This document shows positions 38,379 to 48,182 of a stretch of 64,000 bases of DNA, piece after piece. Each line of letters opens with the position of its first letter. Position 1 is the stretch's first letter. Under the pieces are notes generated by a model, which saw only the letters and a list, made by a program, of their open reading frames with translations, made no database searches and was not told the DNA's origin. The stretch is from positions 1 through 64,000 of the forward strand of contig NZ_WNKG01000012.1 of assembly GCF_010119245.1 (NCBI RefSeq), written 5' to 3'. Source of the DNA: Cyclobacterium salsum. GTDB taxonomy: Bacteria; Bacteroidota; Bacteroidia; Cytophagales; Cyclobacteriaceae. Position numbers and translations under genes: made by a program.

Positions 38379-40280
38379 ATGGCAGCAAACGCAAATTATA
38401 CAGAAGACAGCATTAAATCCCTTGACTGGAAGGAGCATATCCGCCTACGACCCGGTATGTACATTGGGAAGTTGGGGGATGGCAGTGCGCAGGATGACGG
38501 CATCTATGTCATGGTTAAGGAAATCCTGGATAATAGCATAGACGAACACATGATGGGGCATGGGCGCACCATCGAGGTTAAAATTAGCGAACACAAAGTA
38601 GAGATCAGAGACTACGGGCGGGGTATTCCCCTGGGGAAAGTGATCGACTGCGTGTCCAAGATCAATACCGGAGGAAAGTACGATTCAGGGGCTTTTCAAA
38701 AATCCGTAGGCCTGAATGGAGTCGGTACCAAAGCCGTAAATGCCCTTTCCGAAAACTTCATGGTGCAATCCTTCCGGGAAGGCGAGTGCAAGGTGGCCCG
38801 GTTTCAAATGGGAGAATTGAAGGAAGATAGTAAAATTGAAAAAACCTCGGAGCGAAACGGAACCAAAATCGTTTTTTCTCCTGATGCAACGATTTTTAAA
38901 AATTACCATTTCATCCCGGAATACCTGGAAAACCAAATCTGGAACTATGCCTTTCTTAACTCGGGACTGACCATTAATTTTAATGGGGTAAAGTTTTTCT
39001 CCCAAAATGGCTTGCTGGACCTGTTGGATAGAAAAGTGGATGACGACAGCCGTAGGTATCCCATTATCCACCTGAAAGGTAACGATATCGAAATAGCCAT
39101 CACCCATTCCAATCAATACGGGGAGGAATATTACTCCTTTGTGAACGGCCAATTTACGACCCAAGGAGGTACCCACCTGGCAGCTTTCCGGGAATCCATT
39201 GTGAAATCGGTACGGGATTTTTTCAAAAAGGATTACGATGCTTCCGATATTCGTCAAAGTGTGGTGGCAGCCATTGCCGTAAGGGTGCAGGAGCCGGTCT
39301 TTGAATCGCAGACCAAGACCAAGTTGGGTTCCCATAGTGTAGGACCTGACGGCCCCACCCTCCGGACATTCGTCAATGACTTTGTGAAAGTGGAGCTGGA
39401 CAATTACCTGCACCAAAACCCGGACACGGCCAATGCCTTGCTGAAGCGCATCCTACAGTCGGAAAGGGAGCGAAAGGAAATTTCCGGTATCAAAAAGCTA
39501 GCCAATGAACGAGCTAAAAAAGCCAACCTGCATAATAAAAAGCTTCGGGATTGTCGCGTGCATTACGATGACCCAAAAGCAGATGCGGAGTTGAAGGATG
39601 GGACCATGCTTTTTCTTACCGAGGGTGATTCCGCTTCCGGATCCATTACAAAATCCAGGAACGTGCAAACGCAGGCTGTCTTCTCATTGCGAGGAAAGCC
39701 GTTGAATTGCTATTCCATGACCAAAAAGGTAGTGTATGAAAACGAAGAATTCAACTTGCTGCAGCATGCCCTGAACATTGAAGATGGAATTGGAGGCTTG
39801 CGTTACCGAAAAATCGTTATTGCTACGGATGCGGATGTGGATGGCATGCATATCCGGTTATTGATCATGACTTATTTTCTGCAATTTTTTCCCGATCTGG
39901 TGAAAAACGGGCATTTGTACATATTGGATACCCCCTTGTTTCGGGTAAGAAATAAAAAGGAAACCATCTACTGCTACACCGATGAAGAACGGCAACGAGC
40001 GATCCACAAGCTGGGAAAAGCAGCCGAAATTACCCGATTTAAGGGCTTAGGTGAAATTTCCCCGGAAGAATTCGGCACCTTTATCGGTGAAGATATCCGG
40101 CTGGAACCCATCATCCTCAATAAGGAAACCAAGATAGCAGACTTGTTGAGTTTTTACATGGGGAAAAACACCCCCAACCGGCAGACCTTTATCATCGATA
40201 ACCTGAAGATCGAAAAGGACATTGTTTTTGAGGATCCGGCGGTAAAAACAACCGAGGAGGAGACTGAGACAGTCTTATAG
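38379..40280 (+). CDS. parE: DNA topoisomerase IV subunit B (ParE; GyrB family)
   Basis: The 633-residue type IIA topoisomerase ATPase subunit has the GHKL ATP site ([33 protein letters not shown]), the transducer lysine region (QTKTKLGS) and the TOPRIM motifs [10 protein letters not shown] and [10 protein letters not shown]. Together with ParC it decatenates sister chromosomes. ParE rather than GyrB is favoured because the parC gene lies nearby in the same direction and the protein has the short form typical of Bacteroidota ParE. A cassette of two unrelated genes separates it from parC. Confidence 0.94.
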   Translation: MAANANYTEDSIKSLDWKEHIRLRPGMYIGKLGDGSAQDDGIYVMVKEILDNSIDEHMMGHGRTIEVKISEHKVEIRDYGRGIPLGKVIDCVSKINTGGKYDSGAFQKSVGLNGVGTKAVNALSENFMVQSFREGECKVARFQMGELKEDSKIEKTSERNGTKIVFSPDATIFKNYHFIPEYLENQIWNYAFLNSGLTINFNGVKFFSQNGLLDLLDRKVDDDSRRYPIIHLKGNDIEIAITHSNQYGEEYYSFVNGQFTTQGGTHLAAFRESIVKSVRDFFKKDYDASDIRQSVVAAIAVRVQEPVFESQTKTKLGSHSVGPDGPTLRTFVNDFVKVELDNYLHQNPDTANALLKRILQSERERKEISGIKKLANERAKKANLHNKKLRDCRVHYDDPKADAELKDGTMLFLTEGDSASGSITKSRNVQTQAVFSLRGKPLNCYSMTKKVVYENEEFNLLQHALNIEDGIGGLRYRKIVIATDADVDGMHIRLLIMTYFLQFFPDLVKNGHLYILDTPLFRVRNKKETIYCYTDEERQRAIHKLGKAAEITRFKGLGEISPEEFGTFIGEDIRLEPIILNKETKIADLLSFYMGKNTPNRQTFIIDNLKIEKDIVFEDPAVKTTEEETETVL

Positions 40281-40284
40281 CTTT

Positions 40285-40312
40285 CTATTTATCTAAGAAA
40301 TAGGTTTTTTTT
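40285..40312 (+). terminator. Weak candidate terminator after parE
   Basis: A 6-bp stem (CTATTT / AAATAG) with a seven-base loop is followed by eight Ts, directly after parE. The stem is short and AT-rich, so termination may be partial; full termination would leave parC dependent on a promoter in the cassette. Confidence 0.4.
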
Positions 40313-40360
40313 ATTTCATTTTTAGTGAAATAAATTCATTAATTTCACTTTTAGTGAAAT
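40313..40360 (+). promoter_or_regulatory. Twin palindromic operator-like sites upstream of satD
   Basis: Two near-identical 19-base sites start 29 bases apart. Site 1 (40313-40331) is ATTTCATTTTTAGTGAAAT; site 2 (40342-40360) is ATTTCACTTTTAGTGAAAT. Site 2 has perfect 7-bp arms around a five-base centre. They lie just before the SatD-family gene, whose product ends in a helix-turn-helix-like segment, so they look like operators. Autoregulation is inferred. Confidence 0.65.
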
Positions 40361-40392
40361 ATTCTATAGTTTTGGAAAAAGTAAAATGGGCT

Positions 40393-41016
40393 ATGAATTA
40401 TGTCTTGATGGCGGATATTATTAACAGCAGTGGGTTTTCCAATCTATCCAAATTGGCCAAAACATTTGCAGAATTAGTTGAAAAATGTAATATAGTTAAC
40501 CAGGAAGAATTGATCTCTCCACTTACCATTACGTTGGGAGATGAATTTCAAGGAATAGTAAGAAGTGAATGTTCGATTTTCAAAATAGTCACATGGCTGG
40601 AGGAAAATAAGTGGAAAGCGGATGAAGAAATATCCCTACGATATTCGGTTGAACTGGGCGAAATTGAAACAGAGATAAACACGAAAATAGCTCATGGTAT
40701 GATGGGGCCGGCTTTGACTGAAGCGAGAGAAAGTTTGATTTTATTGAAGGATGAGGAGGACTTACTTTCTATCGGAGGGGATATCAAAGATAAAGAATTG
40801 AAACAAATCCAATTTAACCTATACCTATCTCATGTAAGAAAGTGGCATTGGAGAGATAACGTTTTAATTTCCAATTTACTGGAGTTGAAGGATTATAAAT
40901 TGGTGGCAGAAAAGACAAACAAGAACAGGTCATTGGTTTGGAAAAGAAATAAAACGTTGGGCATGGATAATTATTTTAAATTAAAAAGATCGTTGGAAAT
41001 CCTCTTATGTCGATAA
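40393..41016 (+). CDS. SatD family protein (putative DNA-binding regulator)
   Basis: The 207-residue protein resembles the SatD family: an N-terminal MNYVLMADIINSS, central ITLGDEFQGIV, and a GPALTEAR-like region near residue 110. The C-terminal segment (VAEKTNKNRSLVWKRNKTLG) looks like a helix-turn-helix. I chose ATG 40393 because the GTG at 40354 falls inside the second palindrome. The family is named from the streptococcal sat locus; its mechanism is not known to me. The gene is AT-rich compared with the flanking parE and parC and overlaps the next small membrane gene by 10 bases. It looks like an inserted two-gene cassette. Confidence 0.8.
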   Translation: MNYVLMADIINSSGFSNLSKLAKTFAELVEKCNIVNQEELISPLTITLGDEFQGIVRSECSIFKIVTWLEENKWKADEEISLRYSVELGEIETEINTKIAHGMMGPALTEARESLILLKDEEDLLSIGGDIKDKELKQIQFNLYLSHVRKWHWRDNVLISNLLELKDYKLVAEKTNKNRSLVWKRNKTLGMDNYFKLKRSLEILLCR

Positions 41017-41342
41017 AGTTTATTAGTATTCTTCTTGCTACCTATTTATCCTCAGAATTCTTAGCATTTTGGATATTTCTAATGCTTAGGAAAAAATTTA
41101 TGCAGAGGGGTTTTTCCCTGAGGCCTATGTTATTGGGGGTATTAGAACGGTTATTTCTATATGTAGGTTTAATGCAGGGTTTTGGCCAAACCCTTATATT
41201 ATTTGGGGCTTTAAAAATAGGCACCAGACTAAAAAATGAGAAAGATAAAATATCCAATGATTATTTCCTTGTTGGAAACCTTGTCTCCGTTTTATTGGTG
41301 TTTTCTACTATTGCTATTTGGAATTATTGGAATAAAATATGA
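41007..41342 (+). CDS. Small membrane protein paired with SatD
   Basis: The 111-residue protein has three hydrophobic segments, at about residues 5-25, 40-72 and 87-107. The stretch GVLERLFLYVGLMQGFGQTLILFGALKIG resembles the C-terminal half of membrane proteins often seen beside SatD genes in Bacteroidota (DUF3307-containing proteins), but it lacks their N-terminal half; this is from memory and weak. It overlaps satD by 10 bases and shares ATGA with parC, so the cassette is fully embedded in the operon. Like satD it is AT-rich. Confidence 0.7.
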   Translation: MSIKFISILLATYLSSEFLAFWIFLMLRKKFMQRGFSLRPMLLGVLERLFLYVGLMQGFGQTLILFGALKIGTRLKNEKDKISNDYFLVGNLVSVLLVFSTIAIWNYWNKI

Positions 41343-43951
41343 GTGATAATGATACTAACCCCGAGAACGGGGATACGAGCTTACACGATTCGATTCCGGT
41401 CACCGGAATGTATAAAGACTGGTTCTTAGATTACGCTTCCTATGTGATTTTGGAACGTGCCGTACCTGCTATTGAGGACGGATTTAAGCCCGTGCAGCGC
41501 AGGATCCTCCATGCCATGAAGGAAATGGACGATGGCCGATTCAATAAGGTGGCGAATATCATTGGTCAATCCATGCAATATCACCCCCACGGGGATGCTT
41601 CCATCGGAGATGCGATCGTCAACCTGGGGCAGAAGGATTTGCTGATCGAAACCCAGGGCAACTGGGGAGATGTGCGGACCGGTGATGGGGCGGCGGCTGC
41701 CCGATATATCGAGGCGCGGTTGTCCAAGTTTGCGCTGGATGTGGTGTTCAATCCGCAAACCACCAAGTGGCAGCTATCCTACGACGGTAGAAAAAAAGAG
41801 CCAGTTACCTTGCCGGTTAAATTCCCCTTGCTGCTGGCTCAGGGAGTGGAGGGTATTGCTGTGGGTCTGAGTACCAAGATTCTCCCCCACAATTTCTGCG
41901 AGCTGATCGAAGGCTCCATTCAGATTCTGAAGGGAAAAAAAGCCAACCTGTTGCCCGATTTCAATACCGGGGGGCTGGCAGATTTTTCAGAGTATAATGA
42001 GGGCCTGCGGGGAGGACGCATCAAAGTCCGGGCAAAAATAGAAGAGGAGGACAACAAAACCCTGCTGATCAAAGACATTCCCTACGGAACCACTACCAAC
42101 TCCGTGATCGAATCCATTATCAAAGCCAACGATAAAGGCAAGATCAAAATTAAGAAAGTGGTGGATAATACCGCCAAAGACGTGGAAATTCAGGTTCAAT
42201 TGGCTCCGGGGCAGTCGCCCAACATGACCATTGATGCGCTGTATGCCTTCACCGATTGCGAGGTAAGCATTTCTCCCAATGCCTGTGTAATTATCGAAGA
42301 GAAGCCGGTTTTCCTGACGGTAAATCAGATTCTCGAATACAACACACGACAGACTAAAACCCTGCTGAACCGGGAACTGGAAATTCGGAAAGGGGAATTG
42401 ATGGAGAAGTTACTTTTTTCTTCTCTGGAAAAAATATTTATTGAAAACAGGATCTACCGGGATATTGAGGAATGCGAAACCTGGGAGGCTGTAATTGAAA
42501 CCATTGACAAGGGCCTGGATCCTTTCAAGCCGGAGTTTTACAGAGAGATTACCCGGGATGACGTTATCCGCCTGACCGAAATCAAGATCAAGCGTATTTC
42601 CAAATTCGACACCTTCAAGGCGGATGAGTTGATGCGAAAGCTTCAGGAAGAGCTGGAAGAAGTCAATCACCATCTGGAAAACCTGACGGAATACGCCATT
42701 CAGTATTATAAAACCCTGCTTAGCAAATACGGCAAAGGGAGGGAAAGGAAGACTGAAATCCGAACCTTTGACACCATTTCTGCCAATGTAGTGGCGGCAA
42801 ATAATGCCAAGTTGTACATTAACCGCGCTGATGGATTTATTGGTTACGGGCTGAAAAAAGACGAATTCATCTGTGATTGTTCGGACCTGGACGATATCAT
42901 TGTATTCCGTAAAGACGGAGTCTGTGTGGTCACGAAAATCCAGGACAAGGTATTCGTCGGCAAGGATATTATCCATGCGGCGGTATACCGAAAAGGGGAC
43001 GAGCGCATGGTGTACAACCTGGTGTACTTAGAAGGGGCCTCGGGCCGGGCGATGATCAAGCGGTTTCAGGTGTTGAGTGTCACCCGTGACCGGGAGTACG
43101 TGCTCACCAAAGGCAGCAAAGGCTCGCGGATCCTGTATTTTACAGCCAACGGAAATGGTGAAGCCGAAATCATCACCGTTTACCTGACCGCAGGCAGCAA
43201 GGCAAGGGTTAAAGTATTTGATTTTGATTTCAAGGACATTGAGATCAAGGGCCGGGGAGCTCAGGGCAATATCCTGACCAAATACCCCGTGCGTAAAATT
43301 CAGTTGAAAATGGAGGGTGTTTCCACCCTGGGAGGGTTGGATATTTATTACGACCCTTCCGTAGGCCGGCTCAATACCGATGAGCGGGGTAAATGGGTAG
43401 GCAACTTCCTGGGAGATGATAAGATTCTCGCCTTCTATAAAGATGGCAGTTACGAGCTGACCAACTTTGAGCTGACCAACCGCTACGATCAGGAAAACCT
43501 GATGCATGTGGAAAAGTTCGATTCGGAAAGGGTGGTTTCCGCCATCTATTTTGATGGAGCCAGTAAAAACCATTATGTGAAACGGTTTTTGGTGGAAACC
43601 TCCACGCTAAATAAAAAATTCAATTTCATCTCCGACCATAAAAATTCCCGTCTGAACGTGGTAACCACCGAAAAACAACCACAGGTGAAGGTGAAACTTC
43701 AAAAAGGTAAAGAGGTGGACGAAAACGTGTACGACATGGACATGCTTATCGATGTGAAGGGTTGGCGAGCCGTTGGGAACCGCCTGAGTAACCACACCGT
43801 AAAAGCCGTGGAACTGGTCGCCTCACCGGATAAGAAAGCGGGTGGCAAGGGCGAAGATAACCTCTCGGTAGGCTCCACCGTGAATTTTGATGTAAAGAAA
43901 AAGGAAGATGGGGACGATGAGGATGAGGAGGATCAACTGGGCTTGTTTTAA
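41339..43951 (+). CDS. parC: DNA topoisomerase IV subunit A (ParC; GyrA family)
   Basis: The 870-residue breakage-reunion subunit carries the catalytic tyrosine Y123 in AAARYIEARLS, the quinolone-resistance region HPHGDASIGDAI near residue 82 and KFPLLLAQGVEGIAVGLSTKILPHN near residue 160. A C-terminal beta-pinwheel region and an acidic tail follow. No GyrA-box (QRRGGKG-type) motif is evident in the C-terminal part, favouring ParC over GyrA. The ATG overlaps the stop of the upstream small membrane gene. It acts with ParE in chromosome decatenation. Confidence 0.94.
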   Translation: MSDNDTNPENGDTSLHDSIPVTGMYKDWFLDYASYVILERAVPAIEDGFKPVQRRILHAMKEMDDGRFNKVANIIGQSMQYHPHGDASIGDAIVNLGQKDLLIETQGNWGDVRTGDGAAAARYIEARLSKFALDVVFNPQTTKWQLSYDGRKKEPVTLPVKFPLLLAQGVEGIAVGLSTKILPHNFCELIEGSIQILKGKKANLLPDFNTGGLADFSEYNEGLRGGRIKVRAKIEEEDNKTLLIKDIPYGTTTNSVIESIIKANDKGKIKIKKVVDNTAKDVEIQVQLAPGQSPNMTIDALYAFTDCEVSISPNACVIIEEKPVFLTVNQILEYNTRQTKTLLNRELEIRKGELMEKLLFSSLEKIFIENRIYRDIEECETWEAVIETIDKGLDPFKPEFYREITRDDVIRLTEIKIKRISKFDTFKADELMRKLQEELEEVNHHLENLTEYAIQYYKTLLSKYGKGRERKTEIRTFDTISANVVAANNAKLYINRADGFIGYGLKKDEFICDCSDLDDIIVFRKDGVCVVTKIQDKVFVGKDIIHAAVYRKGDERMVYNLVYLEGASGRAMIKRFQVLSVTRDREYVLTKGSKGSRILYFTANGNGEAEIITVYLTAGSKARVKVFDFDFKDIEIKGRGAQGNILTKYPVRKIQLKMEGVSTLGGLDIYYDPSVGRLNTDERGKWVGNFLGDDKILAFYKDGSYELTNFELTNRYDQENLMHVEKFDSERVVSAIYFDGASKNHYVKRFLVETSTLNKKFNFISDHKNSRLNVVTTEKQPQVKVKLQKGKEVDENVYDMDMLIDVKGWRAVGNRLSNHTVKAVELVASPDKKAGGKGEDNLSVGSTVNFDVKKKEDGDDEDEEDQLGLF

Positions 43952-43956
43952 TTAGC

Positions 43957-44301
43957 TTTTTCTCGCGGCGGCCGCCAAGGTTTCGCGCCGGTCGCGGCGT
44001 GTTTTTTCAGAGGTTTTAATTTAGGATCGTTCCGAGGTTAGACACTAGGTACAACAGGTCTATGGATTTTCGTTTTGCTGCGTTTTCGTTGCGTTCGCAG
44101 CGTGAAATCAATTTTCAGAAGTAATGCCGTAACGATTGTTTTTCGCGGCGGCCGCTAAGGGTTCGCAGCGGTCGCCGCAGGTTTTTTCGAAGTTTTTGAT
44201 TTACGATCGTTCCTAGAATAGCCACTTGATAAAACAGATTTATGGATTTTTATTTCGCTGCGTTCGCCGCGTCTTCGTTGCGTTCGCTGCGTGAAACTCA
44301 A
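43957..44301. repeat. Two GC-rich intergenic tandem repeats after parC
   Basis: Two copies of a unit of about 160-180 bases start at about 43957 and 44138. Each begins with CGCGGCGGCCGC, contains TTTACGATCGTTCC-like and TATGGATTTT blocks, and ends with GCGTTCGC.GCGTGAAA. Copy 2 has an extra CG-rich segment near its end. They are markedly richer in GC and CpG than the surroundings and contain no credible frame. They may be dispersed repeats or structured RNA. Confidence 0.75.
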
Positions 44302-44452
44302 TCCCTCTAGTTTCTAGAATCAATACTTCCGTATAAACCCAGGTTAACCAAATAGCATATTTTATCTGAATGTTGGCTCATTTGTCAATAAAACATTTGC
44401 CTGGTAACCTAAACTCTGTCCACCTTCATGTACATAAAAAATAAAAAGCAGG

Positions 44453-44706
44453 TTGACTACCACTTTATCTGACTTCAGGAAAAATATTAAAGAATACCTG
44501 GACAGTGTAACAGGTAATTTTTTGAAACCTTGATTATTAACCGCGGCAAGGATACCGGGGTAGTGATCATTTCCTTGGAGGAGTACAATTCGCTTACGGC
44601 AACTCAGCATGGATTATCCTCAAGGGCCAACGAAAAGAGGCTTGATGCGGCTATCTCCAAACTTAAATCAGGTTCCTCATTTGAAAAAGGCCTGATAGAG
44701 GAATGA
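44453..44706 (+). pseudogene. yefM: YefM-type antitoxin gene with split reading frame
   Basis: Two frames together encode an 84-residue YefM/Phd antitoxin. The first (from TTG 44453) reads LSDFRKNIKEYLDSVTGNF; the second reads FETLIINRGKDTGVVIISLE and continues to the stop at 44704. A shift of -1 at the heptamer T TTT TTG (44518-44524) joins them exactly. There is no ATG at the start. It may be a true frameshift, a sequencing error in the T6 run, or programmed -1 slippage. YefM neutralises YoeB and represses its own operon. The downstream toxin overlaps by four bases and is intact. Confidence 0.75.
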
Positions 44707-44960
44707 AGTTAGTGTTCGCAGCTGAATCCTGGGAAGACTACATGTATTGGCAGCAGACGGATAAAAAAATGCTGAAACGAATTAATTCCCTGATAAAGGA
44801 TATTGCAAGGAACCCATTCGACGGAATCGGTAAACCCGAGCCACTGAAATACAACTATTCCGGTTTTTGGTCCGGGAGGATTAATGGCGAACATCGACTG
44901 ATTTATCAGGTGAAAGCAGATAAGATTTTGATTGCTAAATGCAGGTTTCATTACGATTAA
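44703..44960 (+). CDS. yoeB: YoeB/Txe family toxin (mRNA interferase)
   Basis: The 85-residue protein matches YoeB over its whole length, with the functional residues at the same numbers as in the E. coli enzyme: E46 (KPEPLK), R65 (EHRLIY), H83 and Y84 (FHY). YoeB cleaves mRNA in the ribosomal A site when freed from YefM. The start overlaps the antitoxin stop (ATGA). All catalytic residues are present, so the toxin should be active. This is notable because the antitoxin frame appears broken. Confidence 0.93.
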   Translation: MKLVFAAESWEDYMYWQQTDKKMLKRINSLIKDIARNPFDGIGKPEPLKYNYSGFWSGRINGEHRLIYQVKADKILIAKCRFHYD

Positions 44961-45268
44961 AAAAAGGGAGATTTTGGGTAATTTTATTCGTTAGTGATTT
45001 TGTTTTTCCAACCTCAAATTCGGCTTGATGCCCGTCTGATACACTTTTTACCAGGTCGGCCGCCCGGAGCAGTACAAAACGGCTAGCATTTATTATTACT
45101 CCATTAATCAACAACACAGCCCAGCCTACGATCAGCCAATCCACCCCCATTACCCCAATCCCTGGGATAAGCCCGGCTTCCCTTTTATTTACCCTTCCGA
45201 ATGTGCATATTTGCAGTCCGTTAAAAAACACCTGTTTGTAAAGGTGAAAACAAATCGAAAGCGCACGC
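44961..45268. other. Intergenic region between yoeB and thrS
   Basis: About 308 bases. The minus-strand frame across it is not supported as a gene. Near the thrS end, CATATTTG at 45206-45213 is one mismatch from the -7 consensus. A small hairpin (CACCT/AGGTG, near 45229-45245) lies in the predicted leader. No T-box, riboswitch or leader peptide was recognised. Confidence 0.4.
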
Positions 45269-47224
45269 ATGTCACAATCCGAAAATGAAATTAATGTAAC
45301 CTTTCCCGACCAGTCGGTTCGGGTTTTTGAAAAAGGGATCACTGGCCTGGATATCGCCATGAGTATCAGCGAGGGGCTGGCCCGAAACGTCCTGGCGGCA
45401 AAGGTCGATGGGGAAGTCTGGGATGCCACCCGTCCCATAAACAAGGACGTTAGTATATCCCTGCTCACCTGGCATGATAAAGAAGGGAAATCCACCTTTT
45501 GGCACTCCTCCGCCCACCTGCTGGCCGAAGCACTGGAGGCACTTTATCCCGGGATCAAATTTGGTATCGGACCACCGATAGAACAGGGGTTCTATTACGA
45601 TGTAGACTTTGGAGACAAAACCCTCGAAGGCGCTGAGCTGGAAAAAATTGAAGCCAAAATGGTGGAACTGGCGCGCCAGAAAAACGAATATACCCGTAGC
45701 GAAATTTCCAAGAGTGATGCCGTTCGTTACTACGAAAACAAGGGTGATGAATACAAGCTGGACTTGTTGGAAAGACTGGAGGATGGCACCATCACTTTTT
45801 ACAAGCAGGGCGGATTTACCGATCTCTGCCGGGGGCCGCATATTCCGCATACGGGTTTTGTAAAGGCGGTCAAACTACTCAATATCGCCGGGGCCTACTG
45901 GCGGGGGGACGAGCATAATAAAATGCTGACCCGTATCTACGGCATTACCTTCCCCAAAGCCAAGGAGCTGAAGGAATACCTGGAAATGCTGGAAGAAGCC
46001 AAAAAAAGAGACCATCGCAAGTTGGGCAAGGAATTGGAGTTGTTTACCTTTTCAGAAAAGGTAGGGATGGGACTGCCCCTGTGGTTGCCTAAAGGTACCC
46101 TGCTTCGAGAGCGTCTGGTCAGCTTTTTGAAAAAGGAGCAGGACCATTCGGGCTATCAGCAGGTAATTACCCCGCACATCGGACACAAGGCCTTGTACGA
46201 AACTTCCGGGCATTACGAAAAATATGGTAAGGATTCCTTTCAGCCCATTACCACGCCACACGAGGGAGAGGAGTTTTTGCTTAAGCCCATGAACTGTCCC
46301 CATCATTGCGAAATCTATAAAAGCAAGCCCCGGTCCTATAAGGATTTGCCGGTACGGTATGCCGAATTTGGTACCGTATACCGATACGAGCAAAGTGGGG
46401 AATTGCATGGATTGACCCGCGTGCGGGGATTTACGCAGGACGATGCCCATATCTTTTGCCGTCAGGACCAGGTAAAGGAAGAATTTATCAAAGTCATTGA
46501 CTTGGTGTTGTACGTGTTTAAGGCGCTAGGCTTTGAGGATTACACCGCCCAAATATCCCTTCGGGATCCCGAAAAGATGGAGAAATACATCGGGGGACAG
46601 GCTGCCTGGAACAAAGCAGAGGCGGCCATCATCGAAGCGGCCGGGGAGAAAGGGCTGAAGACCGTCACCGAACTGGGTGAAGCGGCCTTTTACGGACCCA
46701 AGCTGGACTTTATGGTCCGCGATGCGTTGGGAAGAAGCTGGCAACTGGGCACCATACAAGTGGATTATCAGTTGCCCGAGCGCTTTGAGCTGGAGTACAC
46801 CGGATCTGACAATCAAAAACACCGGCCGGTAATGATTCACCGGGCACCTTTTGGCTCCCTGGAACGTTTTGTCGCGGTACTGATTGAGCACTGCGCGGGA
46901 AATTTCCCTTTGTGGCTGGCACCGGAGCAATTGGTCATTCTTCCGATCTCCGAAAAATTTGCCGACTACGCCGAAAAGGTAAGGTTGTTGCTGGCTGATA
47001 GCGGGATTACGGGAGACATCGACCACCGGGATGAAAAAATTGGGCGGAAGATCCGGGATGCCGAGGTGAAAAAGATTCCTTTTATGGTAATTGTCGGTGA
47101 AAAGGAACAAGAAGAAAATAAACTTTCCTTACGTAAACACGGTGAGGGAGACAAAGGCAGTTTTGAACTAGAAGCCTTTGTGGAATACTTTCAGGGAATC
47201 ATTAAGGAATCATTAAATAAATAA
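45269..47224 (+). CDS. thrS: Threonyl-tRNA synthetase
   Basis: The 651-residue class II synthetase has the N-terminal TGS domain (about residues 1-70), the editing SAD domain with [17 protein letters not shown] near residue 77, the catalytic core with the zinc-binding [10 protein letters not shown] near residue 345 and [13 protein letters not shown] near residue 388, and the C-terminal anticodon-binding domain ([19 protein letters not shown]). It charges tRNA-Thr; a tRNA-Thr(TGT) gene lies at 61.8 kb. infC follows after 85 bases, the classic thrS-infC-rpmI-rplT arrangement. Confidence 0.98.
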   Translation: MSQSENEINVTFPDQSVRVFEKGITGLDIAMSISEGLARNVLAAKVDGEVWDATRPINKDVSISLLTWHDKEGKSTFWHSSAHLLAEALEALYPGIKFGIGPPIEQGFYYDVDFGDKTLEGAELEKIEAKMVELARQKNEYTRSEISKSDAVRYYENKGDEYKLDLLERLEDGTITFYKQGGFTDLCRGPHIPHTGFVKAVKLLNIAGAYWRGDEHNKMLTRIYGITFPKAKELKEYLEMLEEAKKRDHRKLGKELELFTFSEKVGMGLPLWLPKGTLLRERLVSFLKKEQDHSGYQQVITPHIGHKALYETSGHYEKYGKDSFQPITTPHEGEEFLLKPMNCPHHCEIYKSKPRSYKDLPVRYAEFGTVYRYEQSGELHGLTRVRGFTQDDAHIFCRQDQVKEEFIKVIDLVLYVFKALGFEDYTAQISLRDPEKMEKYIGGQAAWNKAEAAIIEAAGEKGLKTVTELGEAAFYGPKLDFMVRDALGRSWQLGTIQVDYQLPERFELEYTGSDNQKHRPVMIHRAPFGSLERFVAVLIEHCAGNFPLWLAPEQLVILPISEKFADYAEKVRLLLADSGITGDIDHRDEKIGRKIRDAEVKKIPFMVIVGEKEQEENKLSLRKHGEGDKGSFELEAFVEYFQGIIKESLNK

Positions 47225-47309
47225 CAGTATTATAATTTGCTGATTTTTAATATTTAAAAAATTGTTAGATATTTGCAGATTGAAACTTTAAACAACAACC
47301 ATAACTATT

Positions 47310-47861
47310 TTGAGAGGAAAAAGAACGTATACCCCGAGACAAGAGGAACCATATAAAGTAAATGCAAAAATCAGGGCCAGAGAAGTCAGGGTTGTAGGAG
47401 ATTTTGTAGAAGGAGGTAATGCCGTCATGGAGACGAGCAAAGCCATTGCGCTTGCCCAGGATAATGGTCTTGATCTCGTGGAAATTTCTCCTTCCGCTGC
47501 ACCACCCGTTTGCAAGGTGATTGATTATGCAAAGTTCAAGTACGAACAGAAGAAAAAGCAGAAAGAAATCAAGTCCAATGCAGCAAAAACGGTAGTTAAG
47601 GAAATACGATTTGGTCCCAATACGGATGATCATGATTTTAACTTTAAACTAAATCATGCCATTAATTTTCTGAAAGATGGTGCTAAAGTCAAAGCATACG
47701 TTCATTTTGTGGGTCGTACCATTGTGTTTAAAGAAAGGGGAGAAATGCTGCTATTGAAATTTGCCCAGGCCCTGGAGGACTATGGGCAGGTAGAACAGCT
47801 TCCCAAAATGGAGGGTAAACGAATGAATATTTTCGTTTCTCCCAAAGCAAGTAAGAAATAA
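47310..47861 (+). CDS. infC: Translation initiation factor IF-3
   Basis: The 183-residue factor prevents 50S joining and proofreads initiation codons. Visible are the N-domain ([49 protein letters not shown]) and the C-domain ([40 protein letters not shown]). No ATG exists near the start; the frame begins ATT TTG AGA, so initiation is at TTG 47310 or at ATT 47307. The E. coli gene starts at AUU and is autoregulated through it, so the rare start here may serve the same control. Confidence 0.96.
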   Translation: MRGKRTYTPRQEEPYKVNAKIRAREVRVVGDFVEGGNAVMETSKAIALAQDNGLDLVEISPSAAPPVCKVIDYAKFKYEQKKKQKEIKSNAAKTVVKEIRFGPNTDDHDFNFKLNHAINFLKDGAKVKAYVHFVGRTIVFKERGEMLLLKFAQALEDYGQVEQLPKMEGKRMNIFVSPKASKK

Positions 47862-47884
47862 TATTAACTAACAGATAGAGGGTA

Positions 47885-48079
47885 ATGCCAAAAGTAAAAA
47901 CAAAGTCAAGTGCCAAGAAAAGGTTCAAGCTTTCTGCTACCGGAAAGATCCGAAGAAAGCATGCATTCAAAAGCCACATTCTGACCAAAAAGTCCACCAA
48001 AAGGAAGCGAAATCTTACCAAGATGGGGACGGTTCACGAAACCGATGAGGGAAGAGTAAAAGCAATGCTACGAATCTAA
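47885..48079 (+). CDS. rpmI: 50S ribosomal protein L35
   Basis: The 64-residue basic protein matches L35: [20 protein letters not shown] at the start, then [24 protein letters not shown]. It binds 23S rRNA in the large subunit. It lies 23 bases after infC, and rplT follows after about 100 bases, as in most bacteria. Confidence 0.98.
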   Translation: MPKVKTKSSAKKRFKLSATGKIRRKHAFKSHILTKKSTKRKRNLTKMGTVHETDEGRVKAMLRI

Positions 48080-48182
48080 TCGATTCCATTAATTCAGGTT
48101 ATTTAATTCACACCAGATCTTTGGTTAAATAAGTCTTCGAAACAACAGTCAGGAGCACCAAAGGTCAAAAACGAAAACAAAC

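Noticed and set aside
38685..39416. 243-residue minus-strand frame within parE
   Set aside because: Antisense to conserved GyrB-family domains; no domain of its own and no promoter signal.
44935..45495. 186-residue minus-strand frame overlapping yoeB and thrS
   Set aside because: It covers the start of thrS and the end of yoeB in antisense, and its central part has no family resemblance; the thrS promoter must lie here.
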